64,000 bases of DNA, from assembly GCF_020852455.1 (NCBI RefSeq), contig NZ_JADZAT010000015.1, positions 124,001-188,000 on the forward strand, in the 5' to 3' direction. Position 1 is the first letter of the stretch; each line of letters starts with the position of its first letter. Shown one piece after another: positions 7,980-16,068 of this stretch. A program made the position numbers and the translations under genes. The notes below the pieces were generated by a model. It was not told the DNA's origin, made no database searches, and was given only the letters and a program-made list of their open reading frames with translations. Source of the stretch: Novosphingobium sp. GTDB lineage: Bacteria > Pseudomonadota > Alphaproteobacteria > Sphingomonadales > Sphingomonadaceae.

Positions 7980-9548
7980 CATCGTATTGGCGGCGCCGCC
8001 GGCCTTGAGGGCCGCTTCGCCAGCGAAGTATTCCTTGTGATCGTCACCGATGTCGCTGCCCGACATGTTCTGGTGCTTCACGCAGGCGATACCCTGGCGG
8101 ATTTCCTGACGCTGGACGTTCTTGACGTAGCCCAGCATGCCGGCATCACCGAAGTATTCCTTCGCCAGATTGTCGGTGCTGAGCGCGGCGGTGTGATAGG
8201 TCGGCAGCGTGATCAAGTGGTGGAAGATGCCGGCTTCGCGCGCCGCATCGCGCTGGAAGGTGCGGATCCGTTCGTCGGCTTCGGCGGCCAGGGCGGTGTC
8301 GTCGTAATCGACGCTCATCAGCTTGGCGCGGTCATAGGCTGACACATCCTTGCCTTCTGCCGACCAGGCGTCGAACACCTGCTGGCGGAAGTTCAGCGTC
8401 CAGTTGAAGCTGGGCGAATTGTTGTAAACCAGCTTGGCGTTGGGGATCACTTCGCGGATCCGCGAAACCATCCCGCCGATCTGGCCTATGTGCGGCTTTT
8501 CGGTTTCGATCCACAGCAGGTCGGCGCCGTTCTGCAGGCTGGTGATGCAGTCCAGCACGCAGCGGTCTTCGCCGGTGCCCGAACGGAACTGATAGAGGTT
8601 GCTGGGCAGCCGCTTGGGCTTCATCAGCTTGCCGTCGCGGCTGATCAGCACGTCACCGTGGCCGATTTCGGTCACTTCCTCGCAATCGAGGAAGCTGTTG
8701 TACTGATCGCCGATGTCACCGGCTTCGCGGGTGAAGGCGATCTGTTTGGTCAGACCAGCACCCAGCGAGTCGGTGCGGGCGACGATCACGCCATCGTCAA
8801 CGCCCAGTTCCATGAAGGCATAGCGGACTGCGCGGATCTTGGCGATGAAGTCTTCGTGCGGAACGGTAACCTTGCCGTCCTGGTGGCCGCACTGCTTTTC
8901 GTCCGAAACCTGGTTTTCGATCTGGATGCAGCAGGCACCGGCCTCGATGAACTTCTTGGCCAGCAGGTAGGTCGCCTCGGCATTGCCGAAGCCGGCGTCG
9001 ATATCGGCAACGATCGGAACCACGTGGGTTTCATAGTTGTCGATCGCGCTCTGCAGCTGCTTGGTCTTGACTTCATCGCCGGCCGCCTGCGCCGCGTCGA
9101 GATCGCGGAACATCATGCCCAGTTCGCGGGCATCGGCCTGGCGCAGGAAGGTGTAGAGTTCCTCGATCAGTGCCGAAACCGAAGTCTTCTCGTGCATCGA
9201 CTGATCGGGCAGGGGGCCGAATTCGCTGCGCAGCGCGGCGACCATCCAGCCCGAGAGGTACAGGTAACGGCCCTTGGTGGTGCCGAAGTGCTTCTTGATC
9301 GAGATGAGCTTCTGCTGACCGATGAACCCGTGCCAGCAACCCAGCGACTGGGTGTAGGCGGCCGGATCGGCATCATAGGCGGCCATATCGCGGCGCATGA
9401 TCCCGGCGGTGTACTTGGCGATATCCAGACCGGTCTTGAACCGGTTCTGCAGCCGCATACGGGCAACCGATTCCGCGTTGATCCCGTCCCAGGCCGGCTG
9501 GCCCGCGATGGTGGAATTGGCCTGGGTGATTTCGTTCGAATAGGTCAC
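7962..9548 (-). CDS. aceA: Isocitrate lyase
   Basis: Isocitrate lyase splits isocitrate to glyoxylate and succinate, the first step of the glyoxylate shunt needed for growth on acetate and fatty acids. The 528-residue protein is of the long type also found in Pseudomonas aeruginosa. The catalytic motif KQCGH is at 218-222 (C220), and long stretches such as CWHGFIGQQKLISIKKH are family-typical. The start is a GTG at 9548 preceded by AGGAGA; no in-frame ATG fits the family length. The divergent gene at 9694 encodes an ScfR/RamB-type regulator, a class known to control glyoxylate genes. No malate synthase gene is in the window. Confidence 0.97.
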   Translation of the reverse strand: MTYSNEITQANSTIAGQPAWDGINAESVARMRLQNRFKTGLDIAKYTAGIMRRDMAAYDADPAAYTQSLGCWHGFIGQQKLISIKKHFGTTKGRYLYLSGWMVAALRSEFGPLPDQSMHEKTSVSALIEELYTFLRQADARELGMMFRDLDAAQAAGDEVKTKQLQSAIDNYETHVVPIVADIDAGFGNAEATYLLAKKFIEAGACCIQIENQVSDEKQCGHQDGKVTVPHEDFIAKIRAVRYAFMELGVDDGVIVARTDSLGAGLTKQIAFTREAGDIGDQYNSFLDCEEVTEIGHGDVLISRDGKLMKPKRLPSNLYQFRSGTGEDRCVLDCITSLQNGADLLWIETEKPHIGQIGGMVSRIREVIPNAKLVYNNSPSFNWTLNFRQQVFDAWSAEGKDVSAYDRAKLMSVDYDDTALAAEADERIRTFQRDAAREAGIFHHLITLPTYHTAALSTDNLAKEYFGDAGMLGYVKNVQRQEIRQGIACVKHQNMSGSDIGDDHKEYFAGEAALKAGGAANTMNQFAA

Positions 9549-9603
9549 TTGAAGTCTCCTGGGGAGTTGTTGGTGTCCTGATAACGCAGTGCGATGCCTT
9601 CGA

Positions 9604-9617
9604 GTAACGGAAGTTAC
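9604..9617. promoter_or_regulatory. Palindrome GTAAC-N4-GTTAC in the aceA / regulator intergenic region
   Basis: The perfect 5-base inverted repeat GTAACGGAAGTTAC lies about 55 bases upstream of aceA in the 145-base divergent promoter region. Together with the palindrome at 9666-9683 it is a candidate binding site for the adjacent XRE regulator. The assignment is by position only. Confidence 0.35.
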
Positions 9618-9665
9618 AGAATTTCTTGTCACAGTGCGCATGTGGGCTGGTTAAGGCTTGCAATG

Positions 9666-9683
9666 TTGTAAATAAAATTACAA
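9666..9683. promoter_or_regulatory. Palindrome TTGTAA-N6-TTACAA before the ScfR-like regulator
   Basis: TTGTAA (9666-9671) and TTACAA (9678-9683) are exact inverted repeats with the AT-only spacer ATAAAA. The site ends 10 bases before the regulator ATG, so bound protein would block its translation start region or promoter. Autoregulation by the XRE protein is the simplest reading. Confidence 0.45.
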
Positions 9684-9693
9684 ACAGGACGAA

Positions 9694-11091
9694 ATGGCTG
9701 AAGCTGCACTCCTTGCCGGTCCTTCGATCCGTCGCTTGCGGCGCCGGGAAGGGCTGACCCAGGCTGCGATGGCGGCGCGGCTGGCGATCTCGCCCAGCTA
9801 TCTGAACCTGCTCGAACGCAACCAGCGCCCGCTTTCCGCGCGGCTGCTGGTGCAACTGGCCGAACAGTTCGATTTCGATCCACGCAGCCTGCGTCAGGAT
9901 GAGGCGGTCGGCGGGATCGACGGCCTGCGCCGCCGCCTGGCCGATGAACGCTTTGCCGATCTGGTGATCGATCGCGACGAAGTGGCTGAATGGCTGGCGG
10001 CAGCGCCCCATGCCGCGCTGGCCTTTGCCCGGCTCTACGATGCCGGCGGCGGAGGCCGGGGTGAAGGCCCGGCACCGGCCAGCGATCCGATGGACCTTGC
10101 CCGGCGCGAGATCGAACGCTGGCGCAACCATTTTGCCGACCTTGACCACGCGGCTGAGGAACTGGCCGACGAACTGCGCCTGTCCAATGCCGAGATCGGC
10201 GCGGCGCTGGCCGAACGGCTGCGTCAGCGGCACCAGCTGTCGGTGCGGATCCTGCCGGTCGACGTCATGCCCGATGCGCTGCGCCGGCTGGACCTGCATG
10301 CCCGGCAGCTGCAACTGTCCGAACAACTTGACCAGTCATCGCGCAATTTCCAGGTCGCGGTGCAGCTGGCCATGCTGGAACAGCGTGAGGCGATTGCCGC
10401 GCTGGCCGATGGTGCCGGCTTTGCCGATCGCGCCGCCTGGCGGCTGTTCCGCCGCCATCTGGCCGGCTACTTCGCCGCCGCGCTGCTGATGCCCTATGGC
10501 CGCTTCCTGCGCGCCTGTGAGGGCACCGGTTATGACCTGCCGCTGCTCCAGCGCCGGTTCAACGTGGGCTTCGAGCAACTTGCCCACCGCCTGACCACGC
10601 TGCAGCGGGTCGGCCAGCGCGGGCTGCCGTTCTTCATGGCCCGGATCGACCGGGCCGGGCAGTTTTCCAAACGCTATGCCGGGGCCAGCGGAACCACCCT
10701 GCTGGAAAGCGGCGCCAGTTGCCCGCTGTGGAACGCCCACCGTGCGTTCGAACAGGCCGGACGCTTTTGCCTGCAAAGCCTCGATTTTACGGATCCGACC
10801 GGGCAGGCCTCGCAGTGGTTTACCCTGGCGCGGACGGTTGAGGGCAATGGCGCGCTGGGCGGTGATGGTGCGCAATTTGTAGTGGTGCTGGGGCTTGAAT
10901 CTGCACTGGCCGGACAACTGGCGCAGTCGCGCGGCATTTCACTGGCGGGCAATCAGGCGGTAGAGGTGGGGGCAGGGTGTGCCTTGTGTCACCGCGCCGA
11001 CTGCCTGCAACGCTCGCTTCCGCCGCGCGGCGCGGCGCTTGAATTCGATGAACGAACCCGCGGTCTGACCCCGTTCGCCTTCGCCGGTTAG
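9694..11091 (+). CDS. XRE-family transcriptional regulator, ScfR/RamB-like (DUF2083)
   Basis: The 465-residue protein has an N-terminal XRE helix-turn-helix (about 10-64: GLTQAAMAARLAISPSYLNL) and a long C-terminal region typical of the short-chain fatty acyl-CoA regulators (DUF2083). The middle part, with AGYFAAALLMPYGRFL, corresponds to the IrrE-like segment but has no HEXXH protease motif. The C-terminus has conserved cysteines (GASCPLW; CALCHRADC). RamB and its relatives repress or activate acetate and propionate genes, and the divergent isocitrate lyase makes this the expected target here (inference). AGGA precedes the ATG. Confidence 0.9.
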   Translation: MAEAALLAGPSIRRLRRREGLTQAAMAARLAISPSYLNLLERNQRPLSARLLVQLAEQFDFDPRSLRQDEAVGGIDGLRRRLADERFADLVIDRDEVAEWLAAAPHAALAFARLYDAGGGGRGEGPAPASDPMDLARREIERWRNHFADLDHAAEELADELRLSNAEIGAALAERLRQRHQLSVRILPVDVMPDALRRLDLHARQLQLSEQLDQSSRNFQVAVQLAMLEQREAIAALADGAGFADRAAWRLFRRHLAGYFAAALLMPYGRFLRACEGTGYDLPLLQRRFNVGFEQLAHRLTTLQRVGQRGLPFFMARIDRAGQFSKRYAGASGTTLLESGASCPLWNAHRAFEQAGRFCLQSLDFTDPTGQASQWFTLARTVEGNGALGGDGAQFVVVLGLESALAGQLAQSRGISLAGNQAVEVGAGCALCHRADCLQRSLPPRGAALEFDERTRGLTPFAFAG

Positions 11092-11198
11092 TCGTCTGAA
11101 ATTGCAGGGCCTTAACCAAGTCCTGTAAAGTTTACCGACATTTCATTTCTCTGCCTTAGGCAGGTCCTTCGCAATTGCTGGAAGGGCCGAAGCGGAAC

Positions 11199-12584
11199 AT
11201 GATCCGCCTGTTCAAACATTACGTTCCCCATGCCGTGGTCTTGTTGGGGTTGATCGACGTAGCGCTGCTGCTGGCGGTGGGCGATTTCGCCTGGCGTTTG
11301 CGCGCCAGCCAGATCGGGATCGATCCCGGGCCGGTCGCCGATCGCGCTTGGCAGCTGACCGGCTTTGCCGCCGTGGTGCTGACCGCGATGATCTCGGTCG
11401 GGGTCTATGGCGCCGATGCCCTGCGCTCGATGCGCTATGCCACCGCGCGGATCCTGGTTGCGATCTCGCTGGGGGTGATTGCCCTGGCCTTCCTCGATTT
11501 TCTCAGCGGCGGGCACAATTTCTGGCGTTCGATCCTGGCCTACGCGATGCTGGGGGCAGTCTTCGCGCTGGTGATGAACCGGCTGGTGGTGGGCGGCATC
11601 CTGGGCGCGGCGGCGTTCCGCCGGCGCGTGCTGGTGCTGGGTGCGGGACTGCGCGCCGATCGGCTGCGCAAGCTCTCCGAACGGCCTGAAAGTGGGTTCG
11701 TGATTGTCGGCTATGTCCGGATGACCGAAAGCGAACCGGTGGTCGAAGAGGCGATCGACCGCGCCGCGATCCACAACCTGACCCGCTATGTCGAGAACCT
11801 GGGGGTCAGCGAAGTGGTGCTGGCGCTGGAAGAGCGCCGCAATTCGCTGCCGCTGGCCGATCTGCTGCGGATCAAGACCACCGGGGTTCACGTCAACGAT
11901 TTCTCCAGCTTCATCGAGCGTGAGACCGGCCGGGTCGATCTGGATTCGGTCAATCCCAGCTGGCTGATCTTTTCCGACGGCTTTTCGTCTGGCCGGGCCA
12001 TTTCGAGCGCCGCCAAGCGGCTGTTCGACATTGCCGCCAGTTCGCTGCTGCTGCTGCTGGCTGCGCCGTTCATCGTGCTGTTTGCGCTGCTGGTGAAGCT
12101 GGACAGCAAGGGGCCGGCCTTTTTCCGCCAGAGCCGCGTGGGCCTCTATGGTCAGGTTTTCGACGTGATCAAGCTGCGTTCGATGCGCACCGATGCCGAA
12201 GTGAACGGCGCGCAGTTCGCGCAGAAGGACGATCCGCGCGTAACCCGCCTGGGCAAGTTCATCCGCAAGACCCGGATCGACGAATTGCCGCAGACCTGGT
12301 CGGTGCTGAAGGGTGAGATGAGCTTTGTCGGCCCGCGTCCCGAACGCCCCGAATTCGTGGCTGAGCTGGAACAGCAGCTGCCGTTCTATGCCGAACGCCA
12401 CATGGTCAAGCCCGGCATCACCGGCTGGGCGCAGATCAACTATCCCTATGGCGCCAATCTGGAGGATTCCCGCCACAAGCTGGAATACGACCTCTATTAC
12501 GCCAAGAACTATACCCCGTTCCTGGACCTGCTGATCCTGTTGCAGACGCTGCGGGTGGTGCTGTGGCACGAGGGAGCGCGGTAG
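11199..12584 (+). CDS. Exopolysaccharide sugar transferase (polyprenyl-phosphate phosphotransferase, EpsB_2-like)
   Basis: This 461-residue inner-membrane enzyme has several N-terminal membrane helices, a Rossmann-like CoA-binding type middle region (RRVLVLGAGLRADRLRKL), and from about residue 268 a bacterial sugar transferase domain (KRLFDIAASSLLLLLAAPF; FFRQSRVG; SFVGPRPERPEF; VKPGITGWAQ). It transfers the first sugar-1-phosphate to undecaprenyl phosphate in capsule or EPS assembly. The ATG at 11199 is chosen over an in-frame TTG at 11175. prsK follows after one base, the arrangement known from PEP-CTERM/exosortase-associated EPS loci (TIGR03013-type transferases). Confidence 0.93.
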   Translation: MIRLFKHYVPHAVVLLGLIDVALLLAVGDFAWRLRASQIGIDPGPVADRAWQLTGFAAVVLTAMISVGVYGADALRSMRYATARILVAISLGVIALAFLDFLSGGHNFWRSILAYAMLGAVFALVMNRLVVGGILGAAAFRRRVLVLGAGLRADRLRKLSERPESGFVIVGYVRMTESEPVVEEAIDRAAIHNLTRYVENLGVSEVVLALEERRNSLPLADLLRIKTTGVHVNDFSSFIERETGRVDLDSVNPSWLIFSDGFSSGRAISSAAKRLFDIAASSLLLLLAAPFIVLFALLVKLDSKGPAFFRQSRVGLYGQVFDVIKLRSMRTDAEVNGAQFAQKDDPRVTRLGKFIRKTRIDELPQTWSVLKGEMSFVGPRPERPEFVAELEQQLPFYAERHMVKPGITGWAQINYPYGANLEDSRHKLEYDLYYAKNYTPFLDLLILLQTLRVVLWHEGAR

Positions 12585-12585
12585 G

Positions 12586-14703
12586 ATGAGCTTCGGCCCC
12601 GGCATCTGGGCAGGGTTCGACGCGGCCGGGTGGAGCCTGGGCGCGTTGGCCTGCTTGCTGGCGGCGGCCTGGTTGCAACGCTGCCGCATGCGTTTTGGCT
12701 CGGCCCGGCCTTCGCTGGTGCTGGCGCTGGCGCTGACCGGAACCTGGGCACTGGTGGGCGCGATCACCGGGATCGATTCGATCAAGGCCGGCCTGGCCGA
12801 ATGCGCGCGCGATCTGGCGCTGGTCTTTGCGCTTTACCGCTTGTTCGAGGTCGATGGGCGTCACGCGCTGGTCAAGCCGGTGCGTCCGATGCTGGCCGCG
12901 CTGGCCTTTGTCGAACTGTTGCAGGTGGCCGTCCAGCTGATGCTGGCGACCCGCAGCGGGGTCAGCGAAGCGGGCTTCCAGACGATCATCACGTTCCACC
13001 TGCTGGTGGTTATCGGCGGGCTGGTGCTGCTGCACAACCTGTATGGCGGCGCGTCGAACCAGGCCCGGACGATCCTGCGCTGGCCGGCCACGGCGCTGGC
13101 CATGGTATGGATCGTCGATCTCAATTACTATGCGATCGCCTATCTTTCCGAAGACACTCCGCAGGTGCTGGGGCTGGTGCGCGGGCTGGCTGCGGTGCCG
13201 GTTGCGCTGCTGCTGGCCTTCGGCAGCGCAAAGGACAGCGAAAGCCCCCGGCTGCGGCCTTCGCGGGCGGTCACATTCCAGTCGATCTCGCTGCTGCTGA
13301 TCGGTGGTTATCTGGCCGCGATGGTGGCGGTGGCGCAGTGGCTGGCCTTTGCGGGCAGCGATTACGCCGCGACGATGCAGATCGCCTTCGTGGCCCTGGC
13401 CTCGCTGCTTGCGCTGCTGGTGCTGCCATCGCAGAAGCTGCGCGGCTGGCTGCGGGTGACTGCGGCCAAGCACCTGTTCCAGCACCGCTATGACTATCGC
13501 GCCGAATGGCTGCGGTTTACCCGGACGATCGGCCAAGCCGGACAGCGGGACGCAACCCTGGAAGAGCGTGTGATCCGCGCTGTTGCCGATATCACTGACA
13601 GTCCGGCCGGATTGCTGCTGACGCTGTCAGAAAGCGGCGCCATGGAACTGGCGGCGCGCTGGCAGTGGCCCACCGCCGAAGTGCCGGGAGAGGCCGTTGA
13701 TCTGGCGACGATCCGGGGGATCGAGCGCAGCGGCTATGTGGCCGACCTCGATGCGCTGCGCGCCGGCAATCGCGATCGCAAGATCGATTTCGAAATGCCG
13801 GCCTGGCTGATTGCCGAGCCGCGCGCCTGGGCGCTGGTGCCGCTGCTGCATTTCGAGCGGTTGGTGGGCGTGGTGGTGCTGGCCCGGCCAGCACATACCC
13901 GCAGCCTGGACTGGGAGGATTTCGACCTGTTGCGGGTCGCCGGGCAGCAGCTGGCGAGCTATCTGGCCGAGCATGCCGGTCAGTCCGCACTGGCCGAAGC
14001 GGCCCGGTTTGACGATTTCCATCGCCGCATCGCCTTCGTGATGCACGATATCAAGAACCTGGCCAGCCAGCTTGGCCTACTGGCGCGCAATGCCGAACAG
14101 CATGCCGACAATCCCGATTTCCGGGCTGACATGCTGGTCACCCTGCGCAATTCGGCCGACAAGCTCAACGCGCTGCTGGCCCGCCTGTCGCGCTATGGGC
14201 CGGCCACCAATGTCGGACTTGTGCCGGTACGTGCCGATGGAATCGCGCGATCGGTGGTTGAACAATTGCAGGTCGCCCATCCGGTTTCGCTGGTCGAATG
14301 CGAAGCGGTTGAGGTTTCGGCCGATCCTGAACTGCTTGAGCAGGTGCTGCTCCACCTGGTGCAGAACGCGATTGACGCCAGCGCAGCAGAGGCACCGGTC
14401 TTCGTTCGGGTGGCGCAGGAAGGCCTCAACGGTGCGATCGAGGTGGTCGATTCCGGCACCGGGATGAGCGCCGAATTCGTCCGCACCCGGCTGTTCAAGC
14501 CGTTCGATTCGACCAAGCAGGGCGGCTTCGGGATCGGCGCCTATGAAGCGCGCGAGCTGGTCCGGGCAATGCAGGGCCGGATCGAGGTGGAAAGCCGCGA
14601 AGGGCTGGGCACCCGCTTCATCATCCGCCTGCCGATGGCCGAAACCGCCGAAATCATCAAAACCATGTCCGCCAAGGGCGGAGAACCCAGAAAGGTCGCG
14701 TAA
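12586..14703 (+). CDS. prsK: PEP-CTERM/exosortase-system histidine kinase PrsK
   Basis: The 705-residue sensor kinase has about eight to ten N-terminal membrane helices up to residue 290, then a GAF-like domain (about 320-470) and a kinase core. The phospho-acceptor is H487 in VMHDIKNLASQL, and the ATPase domain shows NAID and DSGTGM motifs. This layout matches PrsK, the sensor paired with PrsR in exosortase/EPS loci. It starts 1 base after the sugar transferase stop and overlaps prsR by one base (TAATG), so translation is coupled. The signal sensed is unknown. Confidence 0.93.
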   Translation: MSFGPGIWAGFDAAGWSLGALACLLAAAWLQRCRMRFGSARPSLVLALALTGTWALVGAITGIDSIKAGLAECARDLALVFALYRLFEVDGRHALVKPVRPMLAALAFVELLQVAVQLMLATRSGVSEAGFQTIITFHLLVVIGGLVLLHNLYGGASNQARTILRWPATALAMVWIVDLNYYAIAYLSEDTPQVLGLVRGLAAVPVALLLAFGSAKDSESPRLRPSRAVTFQSISLLLIGGYLAAMVAVAQWLAFAGSDYAATMQIAFVALASLLALLVLPSQKLRGWLRVTAAKHLFQHRYDYRAEWLRFTRTIGQAGQRDATLEERVIRAVADITDSPAGLLLTLSESGAMELAARWQWPTAEVPGEAVDLATIRGIERSGYVADLDALRAGNRDRKIDFEMPAWLIAEPRAWALVPLLHFERLVGVVVLARPAHTRSLDWEDFDLLRVAGQQLASYLAEHAGQSALAEAARFDDFHRRIAFVMHDIKNLASQLGLLARNAEQHADNPDFRADMLVTLRNSADKLNALLARLSRYGPATNVGLVPVRADGIARSVVEQLQVAHPVSLVECEAVEVSADPELLEQVLLHLVQNAIDASAAEAPVFVRVAQEGLNGAIEVVDSGTGMSAEFVRTRLFKPFDSTKQGGFGIGAYEARELVRAMQGRIEVESREGLGTRFIIRLPMAETAEIIKTMSAKGGEPRKVA

Positions 14704-16067
14704 TGTCTTCGGACAAACCCAAGCTGTTGATCGTCGAGGACGATGCCGGGCTGCAGGCCCAGCTCAAATGGGCCTGGCCCGACTTCGAGGTGATCGTGGC
14801 CGGAGATCGCGCCAGCGCCCTGGCTGCGCTGCGCGCCGAAGAGCCGCCGGTGGTGACGCTTGACCTGGGACTGCCGCCCGATCCCGATGGGACCAGCGAG
14901 GGCTTTGCCGTGCTGGACGAGATCATGGCGATCAAGCCCGATACCAAGGTGATTGTGGCTTCGGGCCACGGTGCCCGCGAAAGCGCCCTGCAGGCGATCG
15001 CCAAGGGCGCCTATGACTTTTACCAGAAGCCGGTCGATATCGAGGCGCTGGGGCTGATCGTGCGGCGCGCGCTGCAATTGCAGACGATCGAGGCCGAGAA
15101 CCGCAAGCTGGCCGCGCGCGGCAGCGAGGATAACCGGGTGCTGGGCCGGATGATCACCGCCGCACCGGAAATGCTCAAGGTCGCGCGCACGATCGAGCGG
15201 GTGGCCAACACCAATGTCTCGGTCATGCTGCTGGGCGCAAGCGGCACCGGCAAGGAACTGCTGGCGCGCGGTCTGCACGACGCGAGTGACCGCGCAGGCG
15301 GCACCTTCGTAGCGATCAACTGCGCCGCGATCCCCGAAAACCTGCTGGAAAGCGAGCTGTTCGGGCATGAAAAGGGCGCCTTCACCGGCGCGGTCAAGAC
15401 CACCGAGGGCAAGATCGAACAGGCCAACGGCGGCACGCTGTTCCTGGACGAAGTGGGCGACATTCCGCTGCCCTTGCAGGTCAAGCTGCTGCGCTTTCTG
15501 CAGGAACGCGTGATCGAGCGGATCGGCTCGCGCAAGTCGATTCCGGTCGATACCCGGATTGTTTGCGCAACCCACCAGGATCTTGAAGCGATGATCGCCG
15601 ATGGCCGGTTCCGCGAAGACCTGTTCTACCGCCTGGCCGAAATCGTGGTGAAGATCCCCAGCCTGGCCGAGCGTCCCGGCGATGCGGCCCTGCTGGCCAA
15701 GTCGTTCCTGGCCCGCTTTGCCAAGGAAATGAACCCGGCGGTCAAGGGCTTCGCCCCTGATGCGCTGGCGGCGATCGATGCCTGGCCCTGGCCGGGCAAT
15801 GTCCGCGAATTGGAAAACCGGGTGAAACGCGCGGTGATCATGACCGAAGCCAAGTTGGTCGGCGCGGCCGACCTTGATCTTGCCGCCCCGGCCGAGGGTG
15901 ATTGCCAGGTGCTCAACCTCAAATCTGCGCGCGAGGCGGCCGATCGCAAGGTGATCCGCCATGCCCTGGCCCGCAGCGAGGGCAACATTTCCAGCACTGC
16001 TAAACTGCTGGGGATCAGCCGCCCGACGCTGTACGATCTGCTCAAGCAATACGACCTGCAGGCCTGA
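14703..16067 (+). CDS. prsR: PEP-CTERM-box sigma-54 response regulator PrsR
   Basis: This 454-residue NtrC-type activator has a receiver domain with phospho-acceptor D54, and a sigma-54 AAA+ domain with Walker A GASGTGKE (178-185) and the sigma-54 contact loop GAFTGA (225-230). A Fis-type C-terminal helix-turn-helix ends it (NISSTAKLLGISRPTLYDLL). PrsR activates sigma-54 promoters of PEP-CTERM proteins and EPS genes. It is co-transcribed with prsK. No -24/-12 promoter was searched for systematically. Confidence 0.95.
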   Translation: MSSDKPKLLIVEDDAGLQAQLKWAWPDFEVIVAGDRASALAALRAEEPPVVTLDLGLPPDPDGTSEGFAVLDEIMAIKPDTKVIVASGHGARESALQAIAKGAYDFYQKPVDIEALGLIVRRALQLQTIEAENRKLAARGSEDNRVLGRMITAAPEMLKVARTIERVANTNVSVMLLGASGTGKELLARGLHDASDRAGGTFVAINCAAIPENLLESELFGHEKGAFTGAVKTTEGKIEQANGGTLFLDEVGDIPLPLQVKLLRFLQERVIERIGSRKSIPVDTRIVCATHQDLEAMIADGRFREDLFYRLAEIVVKIPSLAERPGDAALLAKSFLARFAKEMNPAVKGFAPDALAAIDAWPWPGNVRELENRVKRAVIMTEAKLVGAADLDLAAPAEGDCQVLNLKSAREAADRKVIRHALARSEGNISSTAKLLGISRPTLYDLLKQYDLQA

Positions 16068-16068
16068 C

